Assembly: GCA_947561585.1 (NCBI GenBank)
Contig: CANNZV010002521.1
Span: 1-64,000, forward strand
DNA: 64,000 nt
Direction of reading: 5' to 3'
Source: Caprella mutica
Taxonomy: Eukaryota > Arthropoda > Malacostraca > Amphipoda > Caprellidae
In this document: positions 13,593 to 22,001 of the stretch, in pieces
Numbering within the stretch: the stretch's first letter is position 1
How the letters are laid out: the number at the start of each line of letters is the position of its first letter
Program-made: the position numbers and the translations under genes
Notes under the pieces: generated by a model
What the model saw: only the letters and a program-made list of their open reading frames with translations
Databases searched by the model: none
What the model was told of the DNA's origin: nothing

Positions 13593-13837
13593 TGAACGAT
13601 AAGAGTTTATAAATCAAATTATGTTTAAACAAATTAGAAGTTTATAACAGTAATAAAAACGAAGTGCTGTGAAAAAGTGTTAACCTATATGAAACATATC
13701 AATCAAAACGCTTGCGTAAGCATATCGTGTTAACGCGCTAATGAGGTCAATTATAATGATTGCTCTAGCGAAAAATGCACTTGTGTTATAATATAATTAT
13801 TTAGTATTTGTGCGGAAGAGGTGTCAAGAGGGTTCTA
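13593..13837 (+). other. Copia leader segment upstream of the foldback insertion
   Basis: About 245 bp of AT-rich leader between the primer-binding site and the foldback arm. I see no gene, tRNA or strong repeat in it. Confidence 0.6.
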
Positions 13838-14133
13838 GGTAAATTGCTCGAAAACAATTGCTCGAAAGACAATTGCTCGAAAACAATTGCTCGAAAAACA
13901 ATTGCTCGAATGAACAATTGCTCGAAAGAACAATTGCTCGAAAGACAATTGCTCGAAAAACAATTGCTCGAACGAACAATTGCTCGAATGAACAATTGCT
14001 CGAATTATCAAATTGCTCGAATGAACAAAATTGCTCGAATTATAGAATAACACAGTTTTCGATTTTATAAAAGTCAGTTATTCATGAAGTGGAGCTGCAC
14101 CGAACAATGTTTGTTTCTTTTTAGTAATTGATC
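13838..14133 (+). repeat. Left inverted arm with 13 CAATTGCTCGA-type tandem units
   Basis: From 13841 to about 14045 a CAATTGCTCGA core (first unit AAATTGCTCGA) recurs every 14-18 bp, about 13 times, with linkers such as AAA, AAGA, ATGAA and ATTAT. Then follows a non-repetitive part through GTGGAGCTGCACC to TTTAGTAATTGATC. The arm is the reverse complement of 14998-15293. Confidence 0.85.
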
Positions 14134-14140
14134 TTTAATC

Positions 14141-14515
14141 ATTCTATAAATGATTTTAATTATTACTCATTCTGCATATAATCTATTTTTAGACCATTTG
14201 TGTCATCTCGTATGTTACATGTGAGTTGGAATCATGTGGTGAATCACTATAACTATTCATGTTTTTTTATCATAAAACCTGAAAATTTATTTATTACTAG
14301 CCTATTTGTATGTGACACCTCAATCGGTGAAATAACTCAAAGTTATGGCAGAGTTTTAATAAATCTACAATTTTGTTGGGCTTTTATAATAAAAAAACAT
14401 GAATAGTACTGATTCACCACATGATTCCAATTCACATGTTACATACGAGATGACACAAACGGTCTAAAAAAATAGATTATGCAGAATGAGTAATAATTAA
14501 AATCATTTATAGAAT
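14141..14515. repeat. Nested inverted repeat (MITE-like hairpin) inside the foldback element
   Basis: Positions 14141-14277 and 14382-14515 are imperfect reverse complements, with ends ATTCTATAAATGATTTTAAT / ATTAAAATCATTTATAGAAT and an inner segment around CATGTGGTGAATCA. The loop is about 100 bp. It lies just inside the left arm rather than centred, so it looks like a separate insertion. No transposase is encoded and no target duplication was recognised. Confidence 0.7.
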
Positions 14516-14997
14516 GCTTACAGCACAGAGAAAAAATTACTCATATCTAATGGGTCATCAATTTATGCTTTGAATCAATTTATTACGTGATTTGGTTGGA
14601 CTTTATTCATGTTTTCACGCGCGTTAAAACAACTATGACGTGGTGTGTCATCAAACATTAGTTAATTCAATTCAATTTATATATTGAATCAACTTACTAT
14701 GAGAGTTAAAAGTTACTTTTTTGAAAATTTTACTATGACAGAGTGTATTGAAGTAACTCACAACGACTGTTAATAAAATGTATCTGGTGTATAAATTAAC
14801 TTGCTATGCGAGTTGGCGCTACTTTTTTTAAGTTTAGGAGTGAGTCAAAACGACTGATTTGTTTTAACCCACGTCAATTTAACTATTTTTAAGTTGTACC
14901 TGCATCTCACCATGTAGGTAAGCGCAAAAATAACCCATTCATATGAGTCAAAACAAATCAAATTTGATTTGATTCAGCTAATCCTTTTTCTGTGTGT
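14516..14997. other. Interior of foldback element, AT-rich, no gene seen
   Basis: About 480 bp with no convincing reading frame. A loosely repeated phrase (AACTTACTATGAGAGTT near 14690, AACTTGCTATGCGAGTT near 14800) suggests an old diverged internal duplication. Nothing else is recognisable. Confidence 0.5.
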
Positions 14998-15293
14998 GAT
15001 CACTTACTAAAAAGAAACCAGGACTGTTAGGTGCAGCTCCACTTCATGAATAACTGACTTTTATAATATCTAAAACTGTGCAATTTTATAATTCGAGCAA
15101 TTTTGTTCATTCGAGCAATTTGATAATTCGAGCAATTGTTCATTCGAGCAATTGTTCGTTCGAGCAATTGTTTTTCGAGCAATTGTTTTTCGAGCAATTG
15201 TTCTTTCGAGCAATTGTTCATTCGAGCAATTGTTTTTCGAGCAATTGTTTTCGAGCAATTGTCTTTCGAGCAATTGTTTTCGAGCAATTTACC
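14998..15293 (-). repeat. Right inverted arm of the foldback element
   Basis: Reverse complement of 13838-14133. It starts TGATCACTTACTAAAAAGAAA and ends TTTTCGAGCAATTTACC. The TCGAGCAATTG tandem block has nearly the same unit order as the left arm with only small linker differences, so the arms have stayed homogeneous or are young. Confidence 0.85.
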
Positions 15294-15358
15294 GGCTACC
15301 TGTCAAGAGAGGTCACAAATTACCTTTAAATCTGTGACCTTATCCTTTGGTAAACAGT

Positions 15359-15732
15359 CTTTCAACAAAAGGTTCTTGCGAACTAAGACTTGTGTTGCTG
15401 TTCCAATTAAATATTAATAATTATATTCAGTGAAGTTATTCTTATGAATTAGAATAATTTTAAAACATCAAATTCAGTTAAACAGTAAATCAATTTAACT
15501 GCTGTGGGTGTTTATGTTTGTTAAAGTATTGAATGATAATAAATACTTTCAACAAAAGGTTCATGCGAACTAAGACTTGGGTTGCTGTTCCAATTGAATA
15601 TTAATAATTATATTCAGTTATTCTTATGAATTAGAATAATGTTAAAACATCAATTCAGTTAAACAGTAAATCAATTTAATTGCATTGGTTGTTTATGTTT
15701 GTTAAGTATTGAACGATAATAAATACTTTGAA
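15359..15732 (+). repeat. Direct 187-bp duplication in the copia leader
   Basis: CTTTCAACAAAAGGTTC starts at 15359 and again at 15546. The following about 175 bp (CGAACTAAGACTTG.., AACAGTAAATCAATTTAA.., TTTATGTTTGTTAA.., GATAATAAATACTTT) is repeated with about ten differences and small indels. The second copy ends just before the gag ATG. The divergence is well above that between the LTRs, so the duplication predates this insertion and should be a family feature. Confidence 0.85.
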
Positions 15733-15735
15733 AAC

Positions 15736-18700
15736 ATGTCTTCAAATAAGTTACAGGGGATTGTTCCCCTAGACGGAAATAATTACCCTACATGGAGGAT
15801 ACAAATGAAGATGTATCTCTTACGAGAGAAACTGATGGATTTTGCGGATGGATCTAAACCAGTTCCAATTGATTCAGCTTCAACTGAGGCGAAGAATGCC
15901 TATGCTAATAATTATAATAAGGCTCTGGCAGATATAGTACTATCTATTTCACCGGATCAATTGTACTTAGTTGGACAACCGACGGATCCACACGCTGTCT
16001 GGACTACCCTTCAAGAAACGTTTCAGAAAAACACGTGGGCTAACAAATTTCGTCTGAAGAAAAAGCTCTACAATCTAAAATTGAAGTCTCCTGAACTACT
16101 CGACTTTCATTTGAAGGAACTAACTGAAGTTTTTCAAGAGCTTGCCTTGTTAAATCAAGTGATCAGTGAAGAGGATAAAGTGATTTGTCTTCTGTCATCA
16201 CTCCCAGGGCCGTTTGAAGTGCTTGTCACTGCACTTGAAGCTCAGACAGACATCCCTAACTGGATTACCGTAGCTGACACACTCCGGAGAGAAGCTGAAA
16301 AGTTGAGTATTAAAACCAATAATGCATTAGCATTATCAAATACTCAGAATTATGCTGGAGTAAACAAACAGTCCATCATTTGCCATTTCTGCAATAAGAT
16401 GGGACACCTGAAAAAAGACTGCTTTAAATTTAAAAGGTCTTCTCAAACTAACAGAACTAAAAACCAGCCAAATGTTGTAAATGTAAGTCATATAGAACTA
16501 AATCACACAATGTATGCTAATGATATCGCTCTTTGTAACAAATATGCCGACAGTAATATTTGGATAATAGATTCAGGCTCTTCATCACACATGAGTGGTG
16601 ATAAAAATTTATGTAAAGATTTTGCAAATATTAGCAAACCTATCAATGTTAAAGTAGGAAATGGAGATGTCTTACAAGCTATTTCACTAGGAAATGTTTC
16701 TGTTATTGTGAATATACCAGGTGGTGGAAGTAGAACATGTAAAATAAATGATGTACTATATGTGCCAAATCTAGCTTTTAATCTACTATCAGTGTCTAAA
16801 ATGACAAGTAATAATAAATCTATTATTTTTGAAGATGAAAAATGTAAAATTTTGAACGAAAATAAAGAGTTAATGGCTGAGGCTAACTGTGTTGGTAAAC
16901 TCTATTATCTTAATACTTTAGTTCATAAAGCTGCAGTAACTGTAGATCAAAATGAAGTAAACTTTCTATGGCACAGAAGGCTCGGTCATATAGGTAAAGA
17001 TAACTTGACTAAAATGATCCGAACTAAATCAGTAAATGGTCTGGATAGTAAATTAAAAGCTATAGAAGGCGTGTGTGAACACTGCTGTAATGGGAAAATG
17101 CATAAAATACCTTTTTCTACAAGCATTAAGAAAAATTGTAAACCTCTTGATTTAATCCACACCGATGTCTGTGGGAAAATTACTTCCACTTCCAGGGGTA
17201 ATAATTCATATTTTCTGACCTTTATTGATCATGCTACTCGATACTCCTGGATATATGTTATTGCACATAAGAGTGATGTGTTTCAGAAGTTTTTGGAATG
17301 GAAAGCTATGGTTGAAAATATTTATGAAAGGAAAATTAAAACCTTGCAGTCAGATAATGGAGGAGAATATACCTCAAATAAGTTTGAATCATATTTACGA
17401 AATGAAGGTATAATTCACCAGAAATCCATTCCTAAAACTCCTGAACAAAATGGGTTAGCTGAAAGATTTAATAGAACTATTATGGAAAAAGTTAGATGTA
17501 TGTTATCTGATTCAGGAATTGATAAGGAATTCTGGGGTGAAGCACTATATACTGCAAATTATCTAAATAATAGATGCATTAATTCATTTTTAGTAAATAA
17601 AACTCCATATGAAGCTTTAAATCTTAGAAAACCCAACATCGGTCATATAAAAGTTTTTGGATGCACAGGGTACGCACATATTTCTCGAGAGGAAAGATCA
17701 AAGTTAGAAAATAAAGCTACCAAATGTCTGTTTATTGGCTATGGCACAGTTACTAAAGGGTATAAGATGTATGATGTTGAATCTAAAAGAATCTTCTTTT
17801 CCAGGAATGTAACCTTTGATGAATCAATTTCATCTAAGATTGAGAGCCCTCAACTGAGTGAGACTCCTACCTCTCCACTGGTGTTCCATTCAGAAGATTC
17901 AGAACCTGCTGGACCTGAGAATCAACCTCCTGACGATAACCCTCCAATAATCCTCCCTGAGGCGCAACCTGTACCAGCTATCAGTCCTAATGAGGATCCT
18001 AGACGATCGTCTAGAATTCGTCGAGCTCCTATTAGATATGGTAGTTGGGAGTATGATCATGTTGAGGAGGAGGAGGAGGGTTTATTAGTCAATGGGAATA
18101 TCAATATCGAACCTAGGTCGGTATCTGAGGCTCCTAATAGCGGTTCTGAATCCTCTAAATGGAAACATGCCATGGAGAGGGAATTAAATGCTTTTGAGAA
18201 ACATAAAGTTTTTGAACTCGTAAAACCTACCTCAGATTTAAATATAATTAAATCTAAATGGGTGTTTAAAAGAAAAAAGGGATCTGATGGTAGAGTGGTT
18301 TCATATAAAGCTAGATTAGTCGCTCAGGGTTTTTTACAGAGACCTGGAATCGACTATGATGAAATTTTTGCTCCTGTAGTGAGATTTGAATCGGTGCGAA
18401 CCATGTTATCTTTAGCAGCTAACCAAAAATTATTTGTACATCACTTGGATGTCAATTCTGCTTTTTTGAATGGGGATCTTAAAGAAAATGTTTATATTAG
18501 ACAGCCTCCTGGCTATGCTATTCCAGGAAAAGAAGATTTAGTATGTAAACTTAATAAATCTATGTATGGATTAAAACAATCACCCAAATGTTGGAATGAT
18601 GCGTTGGATGCATATCTTAAATCCTTAGGCTTTATTCAGTCCTCTTGTGACTCTTGTATATATGTTAAATTAATCAATAACTCTCCATGCTTCATTTCTG

Positions 18701-19650
18701 TGTATGTAGATGATATTATTGTAGCATGTAAGAACTATGATGATCTGACTAAAATCAAGATTGATTTAAGTGCTAAATTTGAGATGAAAGACTTAGGAAA
18801 ATTATCCTATTTCTTAGGCATAAAAATCGTACAAGACGAAAATAAAATAGCCCTAAATCAATCTTTATTTGTCAACGAGTTATTAGATAGATTTGAATTC
18901 AATAATTGCAAACCTATTTCAACCCCTGCTGATGTTAATTCCCATTTGGAACCAACTACTGATGAGTGTGAACTAGTAGACAAAACTAAATATCAATCAG
19001 CTGTAGGTGCCTTACTGTATCTATCTACTAAAACTAGACCTGACATAACTTATGCAGTTGGAAATGTCTCTAAATTTTGTTCCAATCCAAACACTAAGCA
19101 CTGGTCTGCAATTAAGAGAATATTTAGATACCTAAAAGGCACACCGGATCTTGGCATTACATATGGTAATGAAGATTCTGAGTTGATAGGTTATTCTGAT
19201 GCCGACTGGGCAGGAAACAGAGTTGATAGGAAAAGTACTTCTGGCCAATGCTTTATGTTAAATAATTCCATTATTTCTTGGCGCTCTGTGAAACAGTCAT
19301 GTGTTGCTTTATCAACAGCTGAAGCTGAATATGTTTCCCTCTCTGGAGCCTCCCAAGAAGCTGTATTTCTAAATAAATTACTATTAGATCTTAAAGTACC
19401 AAATAAGAATCCTATAGTTTTGTTTGAGGATAATCAGTCAGCTATTTGTATTGCTAAAAATGCAAAAAATCATCCTAGATCAAAACACATTGATATTAAA
19501 TTTCATTACATTAGAGATCTTGTTGCTTCAAACACAATTAAACTTGTGTATTGCCCCAGCGAAACTATGCTCGCTGACATATTCACTAAACCGTTGCCTA
19601 TTGATAGATTTACCAAATTAGTTGAATTAATAGGCATGAAAAATATATAA
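15736..19650 (+). CDS. Copia Gag-Pol polyprotein (1304 aa), intact
   Basis: A single frame encodes capsid protein, protease, integrase, reverse transcriptase and RNase H in the Ty1/copia order. I place the start at ATG 15736 (MSSNKLQG); the open frame reaches back to a TTG at 15709, an unlikely start. Visible landmarks are a UBN2/DUF4219-type Gag region (about 1-200), a CCHC zinc knuckle (C216, C219, H224, C229), the protease DSG motif (D279), a GAG-pre-integrase segment (LWHRRLGH, about 411-418), integrase D477, D540 and E576 (35 residues between the last two), RT D905 and YVDD (990-993), and RNase H D1155, E1198 and D1232. Length is close to known copia polyproteins. No frameshift or stop is present. 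The product would form virus-like particles in which the element RNA is reverse transcribed before integration. Confidence 0.97.
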   Translation: MSSNKLQGIVPLDGNNYPTWRIQMKMYLLREKLMDFADGSKPVPIDSASTEAKNAYANNYNKALADIVLSISPDQLYLVGQPTDPHAVWTTLQETFQKNTWANKFRLKKKLYNLKLKSPELLDFHLKELTEVFQELALLNQVISEEDKVICLLSSLPGPFEVLVTALEAQTDIPNWITVADTLRREAEKLSIKTNNALALSNTQNYAGVNKQSIICHFCNKMGHLKKDCFKFKRSSQTNRTKNQPNVVNVSHIELNHTMYANDIALCNKYADSNIWIIDSGSSSHMSGDKNLCKDFANISKPINVKVGNGDVLQAISLGNVSVIVNIPGGGSRTCKINDVLYVPNLAFNLLSVSKMTSNNKSIIFEDEKCKILNENKELMAEANCVGKLYYLNTLVHKAAVTVDQNEVNFLWHRRLGHIGKDNLTKMIRTKSVNGLDSKLKAIEGVCEHCCNGKMHKIPFSTSIKKNCKPLDLIHTDVCGKITSTSRGNNSYFLTFIDHATRYSWIYVIAHKSDVFQKFLEWKAMVENIYERKIKTLQSDNGGEYTSNKFESYLRNEGIIHQKSIPKTPEQNGLAERFNRTIMEKVRCMLSDSGIDKEFWGEALYTANYLNNRCINSFLVNKTPYEALNLRKPNIGHIKVFGCTGYAHISREERSKLENKATKCLFIGYGTVTKGYKMYDVESKRIFFSRNVTFDESISSKIESPQLSETPTSPLVFHSEDSEPAGPENQPPDDNPPIILPEAQPVPAISPNEDPRRSSRIRRAPIRYGSWEYDHVEEEEEGLLVNGNINIEPRSVSEAPNSGSESSKWKHAMERELNAFEKHKVFELVKPTSDLNIIKSKWVFKRKKGSDGRVVSYKARLVAQGFLQRPGIDYDEIFAPVVRFESVRTMLSLAANQKLFVHHLDVNSAFLNGDLKENVYIRQPPGYAIPGKEDLVCKLNKSMYGLKQSPKCWNDALDAYLKSLGFIQSSCDSCIYVKLINNSPCFISVYVDDIIVACKNYDDLTKIKIDLSAKFEMKDLGKLSYFLGIKIVQDENKIALNQSLFVNELLDRFEFNNCKPISTPADVNSHLEPTTDECELVDKTKYQSAVGALLYLSTKTRPDITYAVGNVSKFCSNPNTKHWSAIKRIFRYLKGTPDLGITYGNEDSELIGYSDADWAGNRVDRKSTSGQCFMLNNSIISWRSVKQSCVALSTAEAEYVSLSGASQEAVFLNKLLLDLKVPNKNPIVLFEDNQSAICIAKNAKNHPRSKHIDIKFHYIRDLVASNTIKLVYCPSETMLADIFTKPLPIDRFTKLVELIGMKNI

Positions 19651-19658
19651 TGTCGTGT

Positions 19659-19667
19659 GAGGAGGAG
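19659..19667 (+). promoter_or_regulatory. Polypurine tract of the copia element
   Basis: GAGGAGGAG lies immediately before the 3' LTR, where plus-strand DNA synthesis starts in LTR retrotransposons. It begins nine bases after the gag-pol stop codon. Confidence 0.85.
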
Positions 19668-20007
19668 TGTTGAAATTTTAGTTAAATGTATTACACACTC
19701 GTTATATGTTTAATATTAATTTCCTGTTAGACTAGCTCAGCTATATTAAATTACCTATTGTTTCAATAACCATGTATTACTTTTAATGAGAAACGGACAT
19801 AAGGTCTAAAGTCGATCACACTTCCGTCGAGGGTTAAATACCCCTGCTTGTAGTTTCTGAAGGTAGTCTGTCTTTAACATTACTCAGAGAGAGATATGAT
19901 TCACTCATCTCTCTATATAGATTTCTAATTGTATAACATATTTACTCTTTAAATAAACTCTATGTCTTAACGTTGTTAACCCACTGTTATTTAACCTAAT
20001 TCTAACA
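19668..20007 (+). repeat. Copia 3' LTR
   Basis: A 340-bp copy of 13239-13578, differing only at 19922 (T for C). AATAAA lies at 19952-19957. It ends CTAACA, directly joined to satellite at TTTTTCAG. Confidence 0.96.
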
Positions 20008-20012
20008 TTTTT
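20008..20012 (+). repeat. Probable target-site duplication, right side of copia element (TTTTT)
   Basis: Partner of 13234-13238, with one mismatch, at the same place in the monomer. Confidence 0.7.
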
Positions 20013-21022
20013 CAGGTGGATGAATTTTTCAGGTGGATGAATTTTTCAGGTGGATGAATTTTTCAGGTGGATGAATTTTTCAGGTGGAGTAATTTTTCAG
20101 GTGGAGTAATTTTTCAGGTGGATGAATTTTTCAGGTGGATGAATTTTTCAGGTGGATGAATTTTTCAGGTGGATGAATTTTTCAGGTGGATGAATTTTTC
20201 AGGTGGATGAATTTTTCAGGTGGATGAATTTTTCAGGTGGATGAATTTTTCAGGTGGATGAATTTTTCAGGTGGATGAATTTTTCAGGTGGATGAATTTT
20301 TCAGGTGGATGAATTTTTCAGGTGGATGAATTTTTCAGGTGGATGAATTTTTCAGGTGGATGAATTTTTCAGGTGGAGTAATTTTTCAGGTTGAGTAATT
20401 TTTCAGGTGGAGTAATTTTTCAGGTGGATGAATTTTTCAGGTGGATGAATTTTTCAGGTGGATGAATTTTTCAGGTGGATGAATTTTTCAGGTGGATGAA
20501 TTTTTCAGGTGGATGAATTTTTCAGGTGGATGAATTTTTCAGGTGGATGAATTTTTCAGGTGGATGAATTTTTCAGGTGGATGAATTTTTCAGGTGGATG
20601 AATTTTTCAGGTGGATGAATTTTTCAGGTGGATGAATTTTTCAGGTGGATGAATTTTTCAGGTGGATGAATTTTTCAGGTGGATGAATTTTTCAGGTGGA
20701 TGGATTTTTCAGGTGGATGAATTTTTCAGGTGGATGAATTTTTCAGGAGGATGAATTTTTCAGGTGGATGAATTTTTCAGGTGGATTAATTTTTCAGGTG
20801 GATGAATTTTTCAGGTGGATGAATTTTTCAGGTGGATTAATTTTTCAGGTGGATTAATTTTACAGGTGGATTAATTTTTCAGGTGGATTAATTTTTCAGG
20901 TGTATTAATTTTTCAGGTGTATTAATTTTTCAGGTGGATTAATTTTTCAGGTGGATTAATTTTTCAGGTGGATTAATTTTTCAGGTGGATTAATTTTTCA
21001 GGTGGATTAATTTTTCAGGTGG

Positions 21023-21027
21023 ATGAA
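21023..21027 (+). repeat. Target-site duplication, left side of BEL array (ATGAA)
   Basis: ATGAA precedes the first LTR and also follows the fourth LTR (42750-42754), in register with the satellite monomer. No copy of it occurs at the internal LTR boundaries. ATGAA is present in nearly every monomer, so the phase agreement is the informative part. Confidence 0.75.
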
Positions 21028-21235
21028 TGTGCTGGAATCCCTCCAGTTTTCTTCATTTTAATCCAATAAATTATTACACCTATTTTAAAAGCCTGCCAAT
21101 GTATATTTCCATTTTGATATTTTAACTCATCGCACCTCCTTTTCCGTTCCAATAATGTAAACCTAAAGCTAATCTGTAAAACGTTCATTAACATTTTAAC
21201 ATTGTGTCATGTAGCAGGTGTCTGTGTGTGGCTGG

Positions 21236-21242
21236 TATAAAT
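21236..21242 (+). promoter_or_regulatory. Candidate TATA element in BEL LTR1
   Basis: TATAAAT follows the less AT-rich stretch GTAGCAGGTGTCTGTGTGTG and is conserved in all four LTRs. No initiator was identified, so this remains a motif-level guess. Confidence 0.35.
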
Positions 21243-21803
21243 GAGTGATTGGGAGTCGGGCATTTTAATTATTTTAGTTCTATTTCTCGTGTTCATTATT
21301 TATTCAATAATCTTTAATATATGTATTTTTTCAGATCCAATTATGTAAACTATTAATCCAGCTAGACGTAACGTGACACACCCTATCGTAAAGTAAATAT
21401 TAAATTCGCAGTCGTACGGAGGTTTTCATCTTGTCGCCTAATATATTTTATGTAGCACCAGCTACTAGAGTAAGTTTAATTCTAACATACCGTTTTTTAA
21501 CTTGCTAACATAACCATTTGTATATAATTTTTTAAATGTATAACTTCTATAAAGTTGGTTAATTTTGTTTATTGATATGATACAACCGGTAATACGTTGC
21601 ATCACTCTACGTCCATGACCTATAAAATCATAGACCCTCGCTAGTTTAGTTTTTACTTCAAATAAATTTTACTATATTTTTTAACTGTATATATTCATAT
21701 TTGTATTAGGTAGGTTTATCAATTTTTGTGACTTTTTTTAAATAAATGTATTTTACAGGTCACTAAATAAAACGTAGAAAGAAACGACTTCTCTTTTCCA
21801 CTA

Positions 21804-21820
21804 CGCGAAAGCATTTCGCG
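21804..21820 (+). other. Perfect hairpin at the 3' end of the BEL LTR
   Basis: CGCGAAAGCATTTCGCG is a 7-bp perfect inverted repeat around GCA, three bases before the LTR terminus. It is intact in LTR1, LTR2 and LTR3. In LTR4 a 6-bp deletion removes most of the left arm. Confidence 0.8.
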
Positions 21821-21823
21821 ACA

Positions 21824-22001
21824 GTGACTCTAGTGGACTACAGGACAGGTAGAGGCGAGCACGACCACACGGACTTCAGAGTAGAAGACCACTCTTCGAT
21901 GTCCACTCGAAAGTAACGTTATCTTCACACTTATTCTGACACGCTGCTTCACACTCACTATTACACTTATTTATTCAGTTACTGGTCATCATAATCACGA
22001 A
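21824..22001 (+). other. BEL leader, copy 1
   Basis: 178 bp between LTR1 and the gag ATG, starting GTGACTCTAG. No clear primer-binding site beginning TGG adjoins the LTR. A TGGACTACAGGAC string starts 10 bases in, but I cannot match it to a tRNA. The same leader follows LTR2 and LTR3. Confidence 0.6.

Larger units (their letters stand above)
13838..15293. mobile_element. Foldback-like element with long inverted arms, nested in the copia leader
   Basis: The ends are inverted copies beginning GGTAAATTGCTCGAAAAC. The arms, 13838-14133 and 14998-15293, are 296 bp each and would pair over almost their full length. The outer about 200 bp of each arm is a tandem repeat of CAATTGCTCGA with variable A/G/T linkers. 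The inner parts are ordinary sequence (GTGGAGCTGCACC and TTTCTTTTTAGTAA motifs). No transposase frame lies inside, so it resembles a non-autonomous foldback or MITE-like DNA element. I could not find a clear target-site duplication, so the outer limits are set by the loss of arm pairing. Alternatively it is a leader structure belonging to this copia family. Confidence 0.7.
13239..20007 (+). mobile_element. Ty1/copia LTR retrotransposon, full length (6769 bp)
   Basis: A complete element inserted in the satellite. In order it has a 340-bp 5' LTR, a copia-type primer-binding site, a long leader carrying a foldback-like insertion and a direct duplication, one intact gag-pol frame, a purine tract and a 340-bp 3' LTR. 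The LTRs begin TGTTG and end CAACA-like (..CTAACA), and differ at one base (C at 13493, T at 19922), which points to a recent insertion. Integrase before reverse transcriptase in the polyprotein is the diagnostic Ty1/copia order. With all catalytic motifs present it may still be able to move, though the 1.46-kb foldback in its leader could affect expression. Confidence 0.97.
20008..21027 (+). repeat. 17-bp satellite between the two retrotransposons (60 monomers)
   Basis: Exactly 1020 bp, which is 60 x 17. It starts in mid-monomer (TTTTTCAG) after the copia element and ends at GGATGAA before the BEL element. The first part is CAG-type with a few GAGTAA units. The last about 250 bp are mostly GATTAA units with some GTATTAA. 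The first five bases are the right target copy of the copia element and the last five (ATGAA) the left copy of the BEL array. Confidence 0.97.
21028..21823 (+). repeat. BEL LTR1 (5' outer)
   Basis: A 796-bp LTR from TGTGCTGG to TTTCGCGACA. The right edge is fixed by the LTR4-satellite junction and the left edge by the satellite junction here. In its left part it differs from the other three LTRs at about six positions. A TATAAAT lies at 21236-21242 and several AATAAA motifs occur (21065, 21661, 21741, 21766), so transcription signals are plausible but not resolved. Confidence 0.95.

Noticed and set aside
13801..14070. Several short overlapping reading frames on both strands, rich in NCSK and TIAR repeats
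   Set aside because: They are the CAATTGCTCGA tandem repeat of the foldback arm read in different frames. The mirrored arm at 15027-15417 gives the same peptides. No start context or domain supports coding.
14200..14406. A 68-residue frame inside the foldback element
   Set aside because: It runs across the nested inverted repeat and its loop, resembles no transposase, and is AT-rich by-product sequence.
13800..15320. Target-site duplication around the foldback element (GTCAAGAGG-like strings on both sides)
   Set aside because: TGTCAAGAG occurs on both sides but at different distances from the arm ends (about 15 and 6 bases), so it does not fit a target duplication.
15709..15735. Upstream extension of the copia polyprotein to a TTG codon
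   Set aside because: It adds nine residues lying in the duplicated leader. The ATG at 15736 gives the normal copia Gag start.
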